DNA of 64,000 nt from Epinephelus fuscoguttatus (GCF_011397635.1 NC_064775.1:16343954-16407953), one strand, 5' to 3'; shown: positions 12,272 to 36,257, counted from the first letter of the stretch. Numbers and translations: made by a program. The notes: generated from the letters alone by a model not told the origin.

Positions 12272-15200
12272 ATGCCTTCAAACACTGCTGCCAGCATGTT
12301 TGGTGGAGCAGGAGGAAGAGGCTCCAGGGTGTCCGTGGCGAGTCTGGAGGGGCTGCGTAACGTGCTGCGCAACGACACGGACAGAGACTCCGGCCCCGCC
12401 GCCCCAGCAACGCCTGCAGCCTCCGCCGCTCCTGCCGCGCCTGCCGCACCCGGGGACGACAAACAGACACTGCGGGGTCTGAATGACCGACTGTCGGGTT
12501 ACCTAGGCAGGGTGAGACAACTGGAGAAGGAAAACAGCGACCTGGAGAAACAGATTGATGAGATTTTGGCCAAGAGGAAAGCACCTGAGGGGCGCGCCTG
12601 GGATCAGGTTGAGAAACCTCTGGATGACCTCAAGAAGCAGGTTGGTCATCTCATTTATTTATTTATTAGAATATGAGAAATATGAGAAAATACATATTTA
12701 AAGCTAAATCAAATAACTGTTTCCAAATAACAATATTACCAGTAAAATTCATCATACATTCCTCTCCTTAGATTAAAGACATCACCATGGACAATGCCAA
12801 GCTGCTGTTACAGATTGAGAACACCAAACTGGCTAATAATGACTTCAAGAACAAGTGAGTTTCATGCAGCTTTAAAAAATGGGGAAATCAATACTCAATA
12901 TTCAGATTCCAATTTAAAACCAAACACTAGGTGTCAGTGATGTTTGTATGGATCATTAGTGGGTTCCTCTACCTGTGTGCAGGCTGAACGATGAGGAAAA
13001 GGCACGGAAAGAATTAGAAAAAGATGTAGATGATCTGAAGAAGAACATCGAGGATACCAAGCTGAACTGCATGCAGACGCAGAAAGAGATTGATCTGGTG
13101 AAGGAAGAGCTGGCTCGCCTCGAGCAGGAGCACAAACAGGTAAGAGTGGAAACAAACACTTTGTGATCAACTAATAAAATATTGTCTAAAATCTGAGGCA
13201 AACTTGTAACTGGGGCTCTCATAGGAGGTGAATGTCTTGCGTGAGAAGATCAAGGACTCTGAGGTGAAGGTGGAGATTTACTCTCAGGACTCCAACCTGG
13301 CTGAGGTTGTCAACAAGATCCGCAACCAGTACGATAACCTGGCCAGGAAGAACCTGAAGGACACAGAGGAGTGGTACCAGAGCAAGGTACGTTCCTTGTA
13401 TCGTCCTACAGTCAGTCATTGTTTTCTTCCTTTCTTTATCTCATCTTCATCTTGATTTCCCCTCTCCAGTTTGATAACATCAAGGTGGTGGAGGCCCAAA
13501 ACAACGAGGACTTGATAGCTGGAAAGTCAGAGCTGAAGGATCTGCTCAAACAGAAGCAGTCTCTGGAAATTAAGATCCAGAGTTTCCACAGCAGGGTAAC
13601 CACACACAAGCCTTTTCAGATACATTATGTCACACTGCCATAAAATTGAATTGAAAATTGAACTCTCTGGCATCAGACGCACAGTAGATACCAGTCACTA
13701 AGGGGGTGTAAATATTGAAATATTTATCAAATCATGTCGGGAACGATAAAACCACCTGCAGGTGTGTTAGCGTACCTGTTCTCCTTACAAACATTCCTGA
13801 CTCCCCTGTCATTATACTGTAAACCTGATACTTTAAGCCAGACAATCTCTTTATCTGTCTCACTGCCACCTGGATCTGCTCTTACATAACAAAACAAAAT
13901 ATGAACATGAAAAAGGTCAAGGCCCCTGAGAAGTCACAGGGATGTATTATGTATTCTTTTAAAGGACTACGTCACCCTCCAAATGATCACTTGTATGTCA
14001 TTTTCTTAGCCTGTGTTATGTTGATTTTATGGAGAGTGAGGTATCCAAAAACAGTGAAGATTCTTGATGAATTGAAGTCATAGGTGCAAAACTCTATCAA
14101 AACATCAATTTACAAACTCTCACATAACTCTTGCAGTATAATCCAAGTCTCATTTATCCAGTCATATGCTCAGTACTTCCTAAACATATATACCTGTCTG
14201 ACGGAGAACTGAATTAAAAGTAAAACTTATCTATAGCCAGACTCCATTGACAAAAACAGTACTTTTACCTGGTAGAACAGAGGAGCTGCTGCTCTAATAC
14301 TGCCACGATCATTGTCATTGTGTGACTTTGGTGCCTTAAAAATTCCTTCATGTCTGTCCTCAAGATCCACAATCTGGAGGAGACCCTGAGGAGCACCAAA
14401 GTGGAGAACGGTCAACGCCTGGCCCCCCTCAACCAGGTGATACTGAAGCTAGAGGTGGAGCTGGGGGAGGTGAGGGCACAGGTGGAGCGCCATGTTGAAA
14501 ACAACAAGAACCTGCTGTGTGTGAAGATGAAGCTGGAGGCGGAAATCAACAACTACCAGCGACTGATGCAAGGCTTGACCACTGACATCGAAAGGTGGGG
14601 ACTGCTCAGAAATAATTCATGATGAATGAATGATGTCACAGCTTTGGATGCATTCTATTGGCTTATTTGAAAATCTGGGGATGAACTGTCCCTTTAAAAA
14701 AGAACAGCATTAACACACACACACACACACAAAAGCATAGTGTACCGGTTTCCAACCTGTTAGCATATTTATCTCGCTCTTCCCTGACAGCCTGGAGTTT
14801 TCTTTAGAAGATGCAGTGCGTAGCGGTAAGTTCTGGATCCAGCCTTTATTTGAAACACAATTTCAAATAAAATCACAAAGACTCCATCATGTTCGTGCTG
14901 TGACCTGGTTGAAAATGTATCTCCACCACCAAGACAGACCTGGGTCAATTACTGACTGTCTCCTTTCAAACAAACAAAACCAAACCAAAAGAATATGTCA
15001 GAATTTGACTCTTTTCTGGAGAATTGAAAGACCTAGAAAGGGTTAACCTGACATTCCTCTCTGAAAAATGTTGTCGGCCATATGGGTTACACTTTTTTAT
15101 CTTTTAAAACCAACAGCTAGTTAACAGCACTACATGTAGAGTTAAACTTGAAATCCTTTACATCACTTCTTGGAAGAATACTTTTGGGAAATGTATTTGC

Positions 15201-15710
15201 TTCCTTGCTTTAAGTGAGATGAGAAAATCGATACCACTCCTACATATCACTTAAGATGCACTCAACTGTTGCTGGCACATTGCACCCTGTAACTGCATGC
15301 AATTACACACACTGCATGGGAATCATACAGACTGAAGAAAAGCCGAAGCTTTATATGTAAAATCGGATTTATCTTTGTTTCCAGATCAGCAAAAGCCTGA
15401 CAATAAGGTTCCTGAGCAGCCAGATGAAACCCTCGTGAAGCAAGAAAGCTCCCCCTCTGACAAATCTACTCCCCCCGAAGCCCCTGAAGCAGATAAACCG
15501 CCTGAAGTGGTGGAAGGAGACCTCATAAAGGCCGACAAGGTTGCTGTCTGTGAAGCAGTTCCCGATGCACTTAGCAAAAAGAAAAAACCCAAGAAAAAGA
15601 AGGGTTCATCCTCTTCCTCCTCTTCTTCCTCCTCTTCATCTTCCTCTTCTTCCTCATCCTCCTCTGAGAATGAAGAGCTAGAGAAAGAGAGTGAAGTGGC
15701 TGAAGTTTGA
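12272..15710 (+). CDS. type I keratin (keratin 18-like) with Lys/poly-Ser tail
   Basis: Obligate-partner class of the type II keratins. Exons: 12272-12640, 12772-12854, 12983-13139, 13225-13386, 13470-13595, 14365-14594, 14791-14825, 15385-15710. They join in frame to 495 residues. Sizes 83, 157, 162 and 126 match type I keratin exons. The head has an Ala/Pro-rich stretch (residues 42-60). The rod starts at LNDRLSGYLGRVRQLEKE near residue 70. Its end is divergent, LEAEINNYQRLMQGL where keratins usually have LEAEIATYRRLL. The tail (376-495) is acidic, then has a Lys block (about 452-460), 20 consecutive Ser (462-481) and an acidic end. Keratin 18 normally has a short plain tail, so this tail is odd. 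Its promoter has a TATA box. It could also be a diverged fish-specific type I keratin rather than an orthologue of K18. Confidence 0.9.
13962..14343. repeat. interspersed repeat in type I keratin intron 5 (family C)
   Basis: This segment shares blocks with 52380-52690: ATTCTTGATGAA, GCAGTATAATCCAAGT and CATTTATCCAGTC in the same order. It fills most of the long fifth intron. No protein is encoded. Borders are approximate. Confidence 0.5.
14714..14730. repeat. short (CA)n microsatellite
   Basis: An uninterrupted run of CA dinucleotides in intron 6 of the type I keratin. Confidence 0.8.
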
Positions 15711-15806
15711 TCCTAAAAAGCTTTTTTTTCTGTCACTTGGCCAAGTATCACATCTGTTTCCTACTGTTGTTGCCAAACCTGTAAAGCCACTAAGAGGTTG
15801 TCAGTA

Positions 15807-15812
15807 AATAAA
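15807..15812 (+). terminator. polyadenylation signal of the type I keratin
   Basis: AATAAA lies 97 bases after the stop codon of the type I keratin, which is a typical spacing for a short 3' UTR. Confidence 0.7.
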
Positions 15813-16443
15813 TACGTTTGGTTTTGAAAGAAAGATGCCCACAAGTGTTTCATTTACTGTTCTGACATGTGAATTATGGGGCTGTTGTGTTTTTAAACAT
15901 CATATAACATACTTTAATACTCACAACTTTTGCATTATTTGTGAAAAAAAACCTCCATCTCTGGTGAGGTAACATATATGTGAGCAAGAGGGTCAAAGTT
16001 CAGGGTGCAGTGTAATGCCAAAGTAGTTTGTCCCGACTATGCATACTGCATGCAACAGTACGTACTTTGTAAGGCTAGCTGCAGTACGTACAAAAATAAC
16101 TTTAAAAAGCATGCATTTCAGAATGCAGCCAAAATCTCCTAAATGTCAGATACATCAGTGGTTTTAAAAGAATATAGTGAGTTTAAGGATGGTAAAAATT
16201 CTCAGTCAACACAGGATCATGTAATACTTAAACCGAAAAGTCAAAACACAACTGTAAAATGGAGACGCATAAACTGGAAAGCTTACTAATATATTGTAAT
16301 GAAATATATTTTAACAGCATAATTAGACTAGAAGGAAAAAAAAATTGTATAGTCTAATAAAAATCTTAAAAACATAAGTGGCTGCACAAGGGTCACAGTC
16401 ACTACACAATACTACCAGAGATGCTTTTTTTTTGTAAGAGTGA

Positions 16444-16449
16444 TTTATT
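16444..16449 (-). terminator. polyadenylation signal of arpc2
   Basis: AATAAA on the minus strand, 434 bases after the arpc2 stop codon. The two converging genes, the type I keratin and arpc2, would then end about 600 bases apart. Confidence 0.55.
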
Positions 16450-16882
16450 TTTTCAAATGACAATGGTACAGACGACATGAAAGCACAGAGAGGGAGAATG
16501 GGGGGGATTGAAATCATCCAATACATGGATATTGGATGGTGAGGGGTTGAGGGGCAAGCAAGAGTACCAAATGGAGTAAAAGATATCGTATCAAAAATTT
16601 CAATTTTTTTCATATATATATTTATATAGGACTAATAATTCTCTTTAACTATGCAAAGCAAGGAATGCCCTTTTTTCCATTTATCTTGAGCCTTGGCTTT
16701 CCCTACATAGAGCCAACATTATTATTCGTTAAAACAAAAAAAAAGACTGGACACGTATTTGGGGGCTGGGCGGGGGCATTTAGAGGCGTCCTGGAGTCCT
16801 GTCCGATGTGGCGTTGAGTCTCAGTGTAGCGCGTTTGGGCGTGCTCACTGGGGTTTGGATTTCTCTGGTGGGGGGGTCAGCC

Positions 16883-27952
<11,070 letters not shown>

Positions 27953-28049
27953 TGCAGCGGACGCCGGTGTCGAGGAGAAGGGGGAATGATCGGTGCTATT
28001 TGGTGGGATTAACCTCTTTGTGTCAAATTCTGCTAATTTTTTCCTCCCT

Positions 28050-28110
28050 TGACAGACCAGACCGCTTCCGTCGAGGCTCCTTCCGCCTGCCACTTCCGCG
28101 TATTTTACAC
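28050..28110 (-). promoter_or_regulatory. arpc2 promoter with clustered ETS sites
   Basis: Three TTCCG cores occur within about 40 bases upstream of the arpc2 start codon (GCTTCCGTC, CCTTCCGCC and CACTTCCGCG at 28091-28100). The last is a full ETS/GABPA-type site on the minus strand. No TATA box is evident. This fits the promoter of a housekeeping gene and implies a 5' UTR of roughly 100-150 bases. Confidence 0.5.
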
Positions 28111-28253
28111 TCAGGACCCCGTAGGTTGAGGCGGCCCGCAATATTGCCTGTAAAAAAATCGGAACAACAAGTTTTGATTGAATACAGTTTGATGTAAAGT
28201 AGGTTTTCATACAAGATTTTCCTCTGGAGTAGAGGTGCATAACATTGACGCAT

Positions 28254-31200
28254 TTAGAATAAATAAATTCGCAATTAATGCAAGTATTGCAAAAATCAAG
28301 ATGAATACATATGGAATAGAAGAAATTCTAATGAAAAATAGATAAACATTTAAAAAATACTACAAAATTTCTGCAATAATAATAAAACGAAGGAGCTAAG
28401 CAGTTTTTAGAAGTGGTAGTTATGTGCAAAAATGTCCAAAATGTTGTTCAAGGAAGAAATGTGGGTTCATGTAATGCATAGAGATGGATGAATATGTAAA
28501 AAGTCTCTATAGGATTATCTATTTCTCTTAAAGCAGTTTAGCATCAAATAAATGTCCTAATATCCGAAAGATAAGACATAAAAGGTGAAGTTTTTTTTTT
28601 AAAGAGAAAAGTGTCTGAAAATAGATTTAAATGGGTTGATATTGAATTTCCCATTTCAATCATCTCTTCTTGTGAAACCTTACTGAAATTAACACATTAT
28701 AATCCATTTCGGCACCATTTACCTGTCTGATATTATATAGTAACAAATCTGTGGTAGGTGTCACATCATATGAGCAAAGATGGATTATCATTCGTGCAAA
28801 ATGAGCAACCGCCCTTGTCCTCCAGATTCCCAGGGACCCGGGAAGTATTCGGAGTAGTAAAACTAAACAAAGGTGTGAGTCAGATTACAAGGTATGTCAA
28901 AACAATTGTCAGTAATGATTGTCCATGCTGTCACCACCAACACAATACACTAGGTTTTAAAACAAGAAGTTCAAGAATGTAATACAGGAACTACTATATT
29001 GTTAATGCCTAAAAGACATAAACATACATGTACAACTAGCATTTAGCAACTGATGGCTGGCTCATTTGTGGTGCATGTGGTTCACTAAAGTATTTTGAAG
29101 TTTGAAAATTATCCAACATATATAGCAAAAAAGAAAAGAAAAAGAAGATTGGATTAGATTAAGCCCTAAAAAAAGTGAATACAAATTTGTATATCACAAC
29201 TTTTCTCTTCTTTCCTCTCCTATTGATCATCTCATGACCCCTCAGATTTAAGTTGTGATCCTAGAGGGGACTGGACTAAACTACCTAACTGTATACAAAG
29301 TAACCAGCCCTCACCAGCTGCAACAATAAAATAATACTTGTGCTAATACTTCACTGGAACATTCCTGATGTCGATAAACATTTCCAGAGAAGGGGACTCT
29401 GTCTGAGTTTCTCAAGAAGATTCATACCTGTGCCAGGTTTCACTCTGATGTTGATGCTTGAGTGCACTGCACATGGCATGTTGATAAGGGGAAACACAGG
29501 TGCCATGTAGTTGGCACAACAAACATGCCATGTCTCAAATGTCAAGATTGATTAATTGGATGGGTTCTTAGGAACAAAACCTTTTCTTAGGTTTTGTTAA
29601 GTGTTTGAAATAATAACAAGTTTCAATATTCTTAATATGGATAGTATTTTTTTTTTTTTTTGAGTACGATATAGACCAGAACAGTATTTATGGTTATGAA
29701 TTTTTTTTGTTTGCAGACAAGGGCATAGGTTTTGTTTCAACGTTGGGGGAACACCTGAAATGGTGGGTTTGGCTGTCCTCTGCCAGAAAATTTCAACCAT
29801 CAAACACTAATTTCCTGCATTCTGGATTTCTGTGCACCAATTTGTAGCTTTTCTGCATAAGTTAGCCCCTGCATATTACACTAATGCATCACTATTAACA
29901 ATCTAATTATGTCAAATATGATAATACGTTAGTCACAGGGACAATCTTTCCTGGAGAACAAATACTTCTACTTTTTATATGTGGTGTACATTTAGCTGAT
30001 TATACTTAATCTATACTTTTATTAAAATAGGATTTTTGAATGCTGGACTTCTACTTGTGATGGAGTATTGTAACACTGTTGGATTACTGAATAAGAGGAA
30101 ACACTACAGGTGAATAGGGAAAACATTTTAACTAATAAATGTCACCATAAAACCTCCCCATTTTTTGTGTATACCTTTACTTCTTGTTCTGTGTAAATAT
30201 GCACATGTTGCATTATCTAATTAAATATATGCTGATTTGCATACATTTCTAATTCTATTTTTAAAGTCTAACAATTAGATAATGCTTTTTTCAAAATTTT
30301 TGTTTCTTTTTGTTGTCTTACTTGAGTCAAAGGTTTTTATAGAGGGAATCTCCTCCTTTGATCATTTAAAATCCTGTCAGCAGCCATAATAAAATACATT
30401 TTCGACATGTTTTAGGAATAAAATGTTCAATAAATCAGGCTATGAATGATATATTAATAAATCCCTTTGTGAAAGCTTTCAGGTTATACATCTGAATAAA
30501 ACTGTAAAGTTTGGTGTTTTTACGTGCAGCTGAAGTGGAGATTTCTGGCTGAGTTTGAGAAAAACTCATTTTATAAAAAAAAAAAGAAAAAGGCCTTTAT
30601 AGATGAAAAAAAAAATGATACCACTAATACTATAATACTAATAAATTATACTAATAATACTACAAAGTCTTAGTTTTCGGAAATTTGATGTCTAAATATC
30701 CAAATGAGGCATTATCTAATTTAATATGTGCTTTTTGCAAGTCATGTTATACATGCAAGTTAAAGTAAACCAATGCATAAAATAACTGTTTTACCTGTCA
30801 GGTCTCCCCATAAGTCTTGTATGAGTATATTATCTGAAAATGGAAAAATATGACACAATTATATCCCAAATTGTTATTGTTATTATTATACATTTTATTT
30901 ATAGGCATCTTTTTCGACACTCAAGGTCAAATTACAGGCAAAGATAAAGAAAATAACAGCACATTAAAACAGTCAATGAGATAAGGAATAAAGTAACATA
31001 AAGAATAAATAATAGACATGAAGAATAAATAATAAACTTAAAAAATAAATACTTCTACAGAAAATAAAGAGCTCAGAGGACATCAGGGTGGTGACAGCAG
31101 AATAATGTCCAAAAGGCAGTCCTTTGTCAAATAAAGAAACTCATAAAAATTGTTATCTTATGGGAAACGCATGGATACTGTCACACTCAGGATAAACTAA

Positions 31201-33280
31201 ATTCCAAGCATAGCTGGAATTTTAAAGGGATTACAGTCTTATCATTCGCAGAAATCGTCCCCAGTTTCGAGCGTGACTTTAGAAACAAACATGTTGATGA
31301 GACAATGAACTTCTCTGCAATGTTTTCAGCACTTCAGGGAATGACAGATGAAAATCGCCCTGCCAAAAAGTGTATGATTTCCTCTTCGCTGGAACAGGAT
31401 GAAAGAACTGAAAAACAACAGTGTCTGATGTCAGTCAGGCGCTTCACGAGAAGGGGGCTGTATCTATCTTTGCTCCCAAGAAGATTCATACCTGTGCCAA
31501 GTTTCACTCTGTTGTTGTTGACTTATATAGCCATGGTTTTTTATCACTAACTCAAGAACGAAAGTTTTTAGAGGAATTATGTAATTTAAGCGGTAAAACA
31601 TGAATTCTTTGTTAAATAAATCTGAATTAATATTTAAGTTTTCACCCAGGACTCTGAACAAAACAGCAAAAACGAAAGACAGGATGAAACACAAAGACAT
31701 CACTGACAGTAACTTGCTTCTGCTTTTTTCTGCCATTTTCAGTGTTTTTTTTCCCCTTCAGTTTATTTTCTGAGTACTGTTGATCCAAACTGTGTTTACC
31801 AAAGTAACCAGAAACTAAAAACAGGCCAGTCTTGTCAGGGGACTTCCACGCTTCCTGATGGAGGCTGAGACCTACAATACTGTTGTTTAGTGATGTGGAG
31901 ACTTTATGTCTGTGTTATGTGACAGCTGTAGGGACGACGTCAGTGATGCAACAAGCTGCTATGTTGATAATTGTGCATTGTAGCTCTCAGACCCTGAATG
32001 AAGTGATTTATGGAGACAAAGGGGAGGTAGAGGAGATACCTCTCTGTCTGGATACACATTTAGCTCGAAGATCGAGAGGAGGAGCGTGTGAGTGTGGCCC
32101 TTCTATCAGTGTGGTCCCCTGTCATTACCAACGTGTGGTTATCATTGTTCCTTTGCTTGCTCACTTGATCTTAACTTCATAAAACCAGTATACCTGCTAA
32201 CTGGTTATTTTTGGACAGTAGACACATTGTGGGAGCAAAACAGGGGAGTGATACTGGACTTTTGCAATGGCAAGAGTAAGAACAAAATATTTCATTTCCA
32301 GAAAGTGTGGTAAAACACCTTAGAACACACCCCAGGTTACCCAATGGCTTGCAACAGGGTCCCATTACATGTTAATGTGGACGTCTTGCGAATTAGAACT
32401 GGTTGCTCCAAAACATGCATGTAGGACAAAAAGAAATTATGTTCACTGTATCGGATCTCCACTCAATAGCTCAAAGCTTTATTCATAATTGACATTTGAA
32501 TAATCAACATTTGTTCCTGCACATTATGATGTGTGTTTTTCCTGCTTGGGTTTCCTGACTGGTTGGACAGTACAGGGGAGACACTTTGACACACACACAC
32601 CACACACTGTGCTGGCTGGGTTATTTGTCAAATAACCTATGCTCCTCTCATGAGTGTGATATTGTATTGTAGAATTAGATTCCAGAGGTGGCTGTGTAGG
32701 ATTGTTTCTAGCCTCTGTGATGCAAACATTTCTACATCGTTACCTTGGTCACAGCCCCTGTCCTTTGCACAACAAATGAGAACGAGTGTCGGTCACATAC
32801 TTCTCCACTGGACTGTTCAGACGTTAAAAACAATGCAAACACTTTAATTTGACATGTTCTCATTTATTTTATTGCAGTTTCTGTGGCATGTTGCCATAAG
32901 CCTGAGGGCACAGTTATTATTTCATCATTATGTTATTCCCTTATTAAGCATTGTCTACTTACAACTCCATGTCTTCCAGATATGATCAGTCCAATTCAAG
33001 AATAATTTCTACTTGTTTAAATTGAATTTTGATTTTTTTAGAAGCTGGATAAGATTTTCATCTCTGGTTTTATTTTGTGGTTATTTATTTTCTGTGTTTT
33101 TGTATCAGCTTTGGTAGACCAAGCATGTATTCCTATGAGTCTCATCATTTAATGTTAATACCTCAGGATGTCCTTTGTTAAAAAGACATATTGCAGCAAA
33201 AACATGTGATGACGCAGGCACATGCAGTAATGTATTGTGAAAAGGAACAGGATATTGGGTCAACTCTCAAAAAAAAAAAC
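28254..33280. other. gene-free region between arpc2 and the chemokine receptor
   Basis: About 5 kb without a recognisable gene. It is A/T-rich, with poly-A and poly-T runs. Segments at 29395-29455 and 31446-31520 share AAGAAGATTCATACCTGTGC and following bases, so they are copies of one small repeat. Frames at 31305-31550 and 31883-32182 resemble nothing I know. Upstream regulatory DNA of both flanking genes should lie here but I cannot point to it. Confidence 0.45.
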
Positions 33281-33371
33281 TCCACAAAACACATATGTCA
33301 CACTTAAAGAGATGCTCATTGGCACAGATTCATTTGGGTGTTGAGCTGTTGTCTTCTTTGAAAGCTACATA

Positions 33372-35764
33372 ATGGCAGGTGAGTGTCTGAAGTAGTTCAT
33401 TCTCATAGGTGGAAATGATGAAAAAAACAAAATAACCTTAAGTTGAATTCAAATGCACCCTACAGCCCTTATCGTGGCTAATGTAAGCTAATATTAGCAA
33501 ACTTTCGGTACTACTGTGTCTCTGTATTTTAGTATTTACTATCTGTCACTTGTAGCCACAGAAGCTGCTGTTCAGTAATATTCGCTCAGGCTTGCTTTAA
33601 AGCTGAATAATGCCAATCAGGCAACCGCAAATTGTGGGAAATAGCTGATTGTAATTTTTTAAATCAGTTGCCAGAAAAATGTTTCCATTGTACATTTCTG
33701 CAAACCACGGATTTGTTACATTTGTATGTTGTTATGTTGAAGCCACATTGACGTGGTTTTTGGAGTCAGAGGTGACCAGATTTAGACGGGAGGGTGGAGC
33801 TGTAGAGGAGCAACGGAAAGATCTAACTCACAGGATGTGGTGACACCTTGCAGACACTCAAAGCGACCACACCCTTGATTAGGTGTAACTTTGAGCCTTG
33901 ATAAAAATTTAAAAGGGTATGTTATATAGCAATTTGCCCCTGGCACAGTTGTCACGAATGGAAAACTATCTACACAGACTTAAACCATTTATCGTACCAG
34001 GCTGTAAATATGTTTATTTCACCTGTAAAGTTTGGCATTTTTAATGGGGGTCTATGAGGACTGACTGGCTTCTGAAGCCAGCCTCAAGTGGCCATTCAAG
34101 GAACTGCAGTTTTCATTTTTCAGCTCTGGAGGTTCTCGCTTTGTTGAAACTTTGTTGAAACTCAACACTTAACTGTGGTTAGTTTGTGGTTAGATTTGGG
34201 CAAAAAAACCATTTGGTTGTGCCCATCGAGTCTGGGTATGAAAACACAGTTTTGATGGCACAGTCACGGCCAGAGAAGCCGTCTTCATGGCACTATCGAG
34301 GAAGGAAAAGCAGCGATGTCACATGCACATGCCCTCTGCATACTGATGACAAAGTCACCTCCTATTTTAGAAAATTTGATATGATAGGGTTGAAACTACA
34401 AATGTAGCGTATTCGAGGTTTGCATAAATGTACAATGCCAACATTTTCTTCTGGTGACTGGGCTGAATTTTTTTAAAGCTTGAAAAGTAATATGCATTCT
34501 CTTGCAGTCCTTTTCCATCTTTTAAAGTCTAATTTTGTTTAATGCCAGAAATGTTTTACGGTGTCAATCCTGAGCAACAGAGGTGGCAGCACATAGAGCA
34601 GCTTCTGCAGCTTCAGTTATCTTAATGTCAGAGGTTAAATCAGTGTTTTAGTAATGTAATAATGTATATATATCAATCTGTTTTCCATCCATAGCCAAGT
34701 CAATCATCTTCACCTTTGACTATGATTATTTGAATGATACCATCCACGACAATCAAACACCCTATGTTCCGGATCCAAAGATGATACCATGTGAGATAAA
34801 ACCGCTGGCTCCTACAGCAGCTGTGACGCTGTGTCTCGTCCTCATAGTCATCTTTTTCCTGGCAATAACAGGGAACCTGCTAGTGGGGTTGGTGATCGGC
34901 ACTAGCAGACAGGCCCTGACTTCATCGGATGTGTACTTGTTTCACCTGACAATTGCAGATGGTCTGATGGCCCTAACCATCCCGTTCTGGGCTGTAGCAC
35001 TCACTAATGGATGGATCTTTGGAGACTTCATGTGCAAGCTCCTCAGCCTCATCATCGAAGCAAACTTCTACACCAGCATTCTCTTCCTGGCCTGCATTAG
35101 CATCGATCGTTATCTTGTGATCGTGCACGCCAGCGAGAGTCTAAGGACTCGTCAGAGGATGTGCAGCCGGCTCCTGTGTGCAGCAGTGTGGGCCTTTGGT
35201 TGGGCCCTCGCTCTGCCTGCACTTTTCAACGATGCTTTCAAGCCAGACCCTGACAAAGAGAGGATGATTTGCTCTGAAAGCTTTGACATCGGCAGTGCCT
35301 CCTCGTGGAGGAGTGCCACTCGCGGGTTCCGCCATATTTTTGGTTTCATGCTTCCTCTGATTGTCATGATAACCTGCTACAGCATCACCATCGCAAGGCT
35401 GCTGCACACTCGCGGGTTCCAGAAGCACCGCGCCATGAAGGTGATCATAGCTGTGGTGATTGTGTTTCTGCTGTGCTGGACGCCGTACCACATAACCATG
35501 ATGGTGGACACACTCCTGAGAGCTGATCTGATACCGTTTGACTGTGCTTTCAGGAGATCAATGAACTTGGCTTTGGTTATAACCTACAGCCTGGCCTTGT
35601 TCCACAGCTGCATCAACCCGGTCCTCTATGCCTTTGTGGGAGAGAAGTTCAGGAACAATATGATGCGACTTCTTCAGAGGAAATCCCGACAGGAGAGGGT
35701 GTCGGTGTCAAAGATCAGCAGGTCAACATCTCAGACCTCAGAGAGCAACGGAACTGTTCTCTGA
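33372..35764 (+). CDS. cxcr2: CXC chemokine receptor, CXCR1/CXCR2 type
   Basis: Seven-transmembrane receptor for ELR-type CXC chemokines on neutrophils. Exons: 33372-33378 (ATG, GCA and one base) and 34695-35764, joining to 358 residues (human CXCR2 has 360). The main exon has no upstream ATG in frame: its first in-frame Met is inside the N-terminus, just before the conserved Cys35. The small first exon supplies a start in strong context (A at -3, G at +4) before a GTGAGT donor. The N-terminus has the acidic Tyr motif FDYDYLND (Tyr12, Tyr14) expected to be sulphated, and N-glycosylation motifs at 16 and 22. NGWIFGDFMCKLL, DRYLVIVHA (from residue 140), KHRAMKVIIAVV, LLCWTPYHI and HSCINPVLYAFVGEKFR are CXCR1/2 hallmarks. 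The C-terminus GTVL fits a class I PDZ ligand. Neighbouring arpc2 matches human synteny. I favour cxcr2, but cxcr1 is possible. Confidence 0.9.
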
Positions 35765-35814
35765 AGCCTCAGTGGACTTTAAAAAATAATGTTTAGCATT
35801 TTTTATTGTCCCTT

Positions 35815-35880
35815 GTCTCTCACTAAGGGTTAGGGTTAGGGGTTAGGGGTTAGCCTAACCCTAACCCTAAATCAGAGAGG
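35815..35880 (+). repeat. inverted telomere-type repeat in the cxcr 3' UTR
   Basis: Four G-runs of the TTAGGG type (35827-35849) are followed directly by their complement, CCTAACCCTAACCCTAA (35854-35870). The flanking CTCT/AGAG bases extend the hairpin. It begins about 50 bases after the receptor stop codon, inside the predicted 3' UTR. The G-rich arm satisfies the G-quadruplex pattern of four runs of at least three G with short loops. Confidence 0.9.
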
Positions 35881-36257
35881 AAGTAATTTCCATCTGAAGT
35901 CTGAAAATCTGTAATATATTGAGTGTCACACATTCTCTGCTTTTAATTTGTGGTGCACTGCTGCCATCTATTGAATTTACTGTTGTCTGCATCCACTATG
36001 GACAGCTGTAACCCTCAAAGCCAATCAAAACTATGTTCATTTTTTGTATTGATTTCCATTTTTCTTGCTGAAGAGTGGACCGACATTTGGATTTAGGATA
36101 TGATTTCAATGTTATCTTGGAGGACATGTATTTTAAATACACAGGAGGAATTCAACCCTTCACTATGTCAGTACTTCTATCATCCTGCTGATGTTTCTGT
36201 GTTTATTTATATTCCCTATAAGGTTTGTATACGCTGTAAATACTGTTCATCATTACA

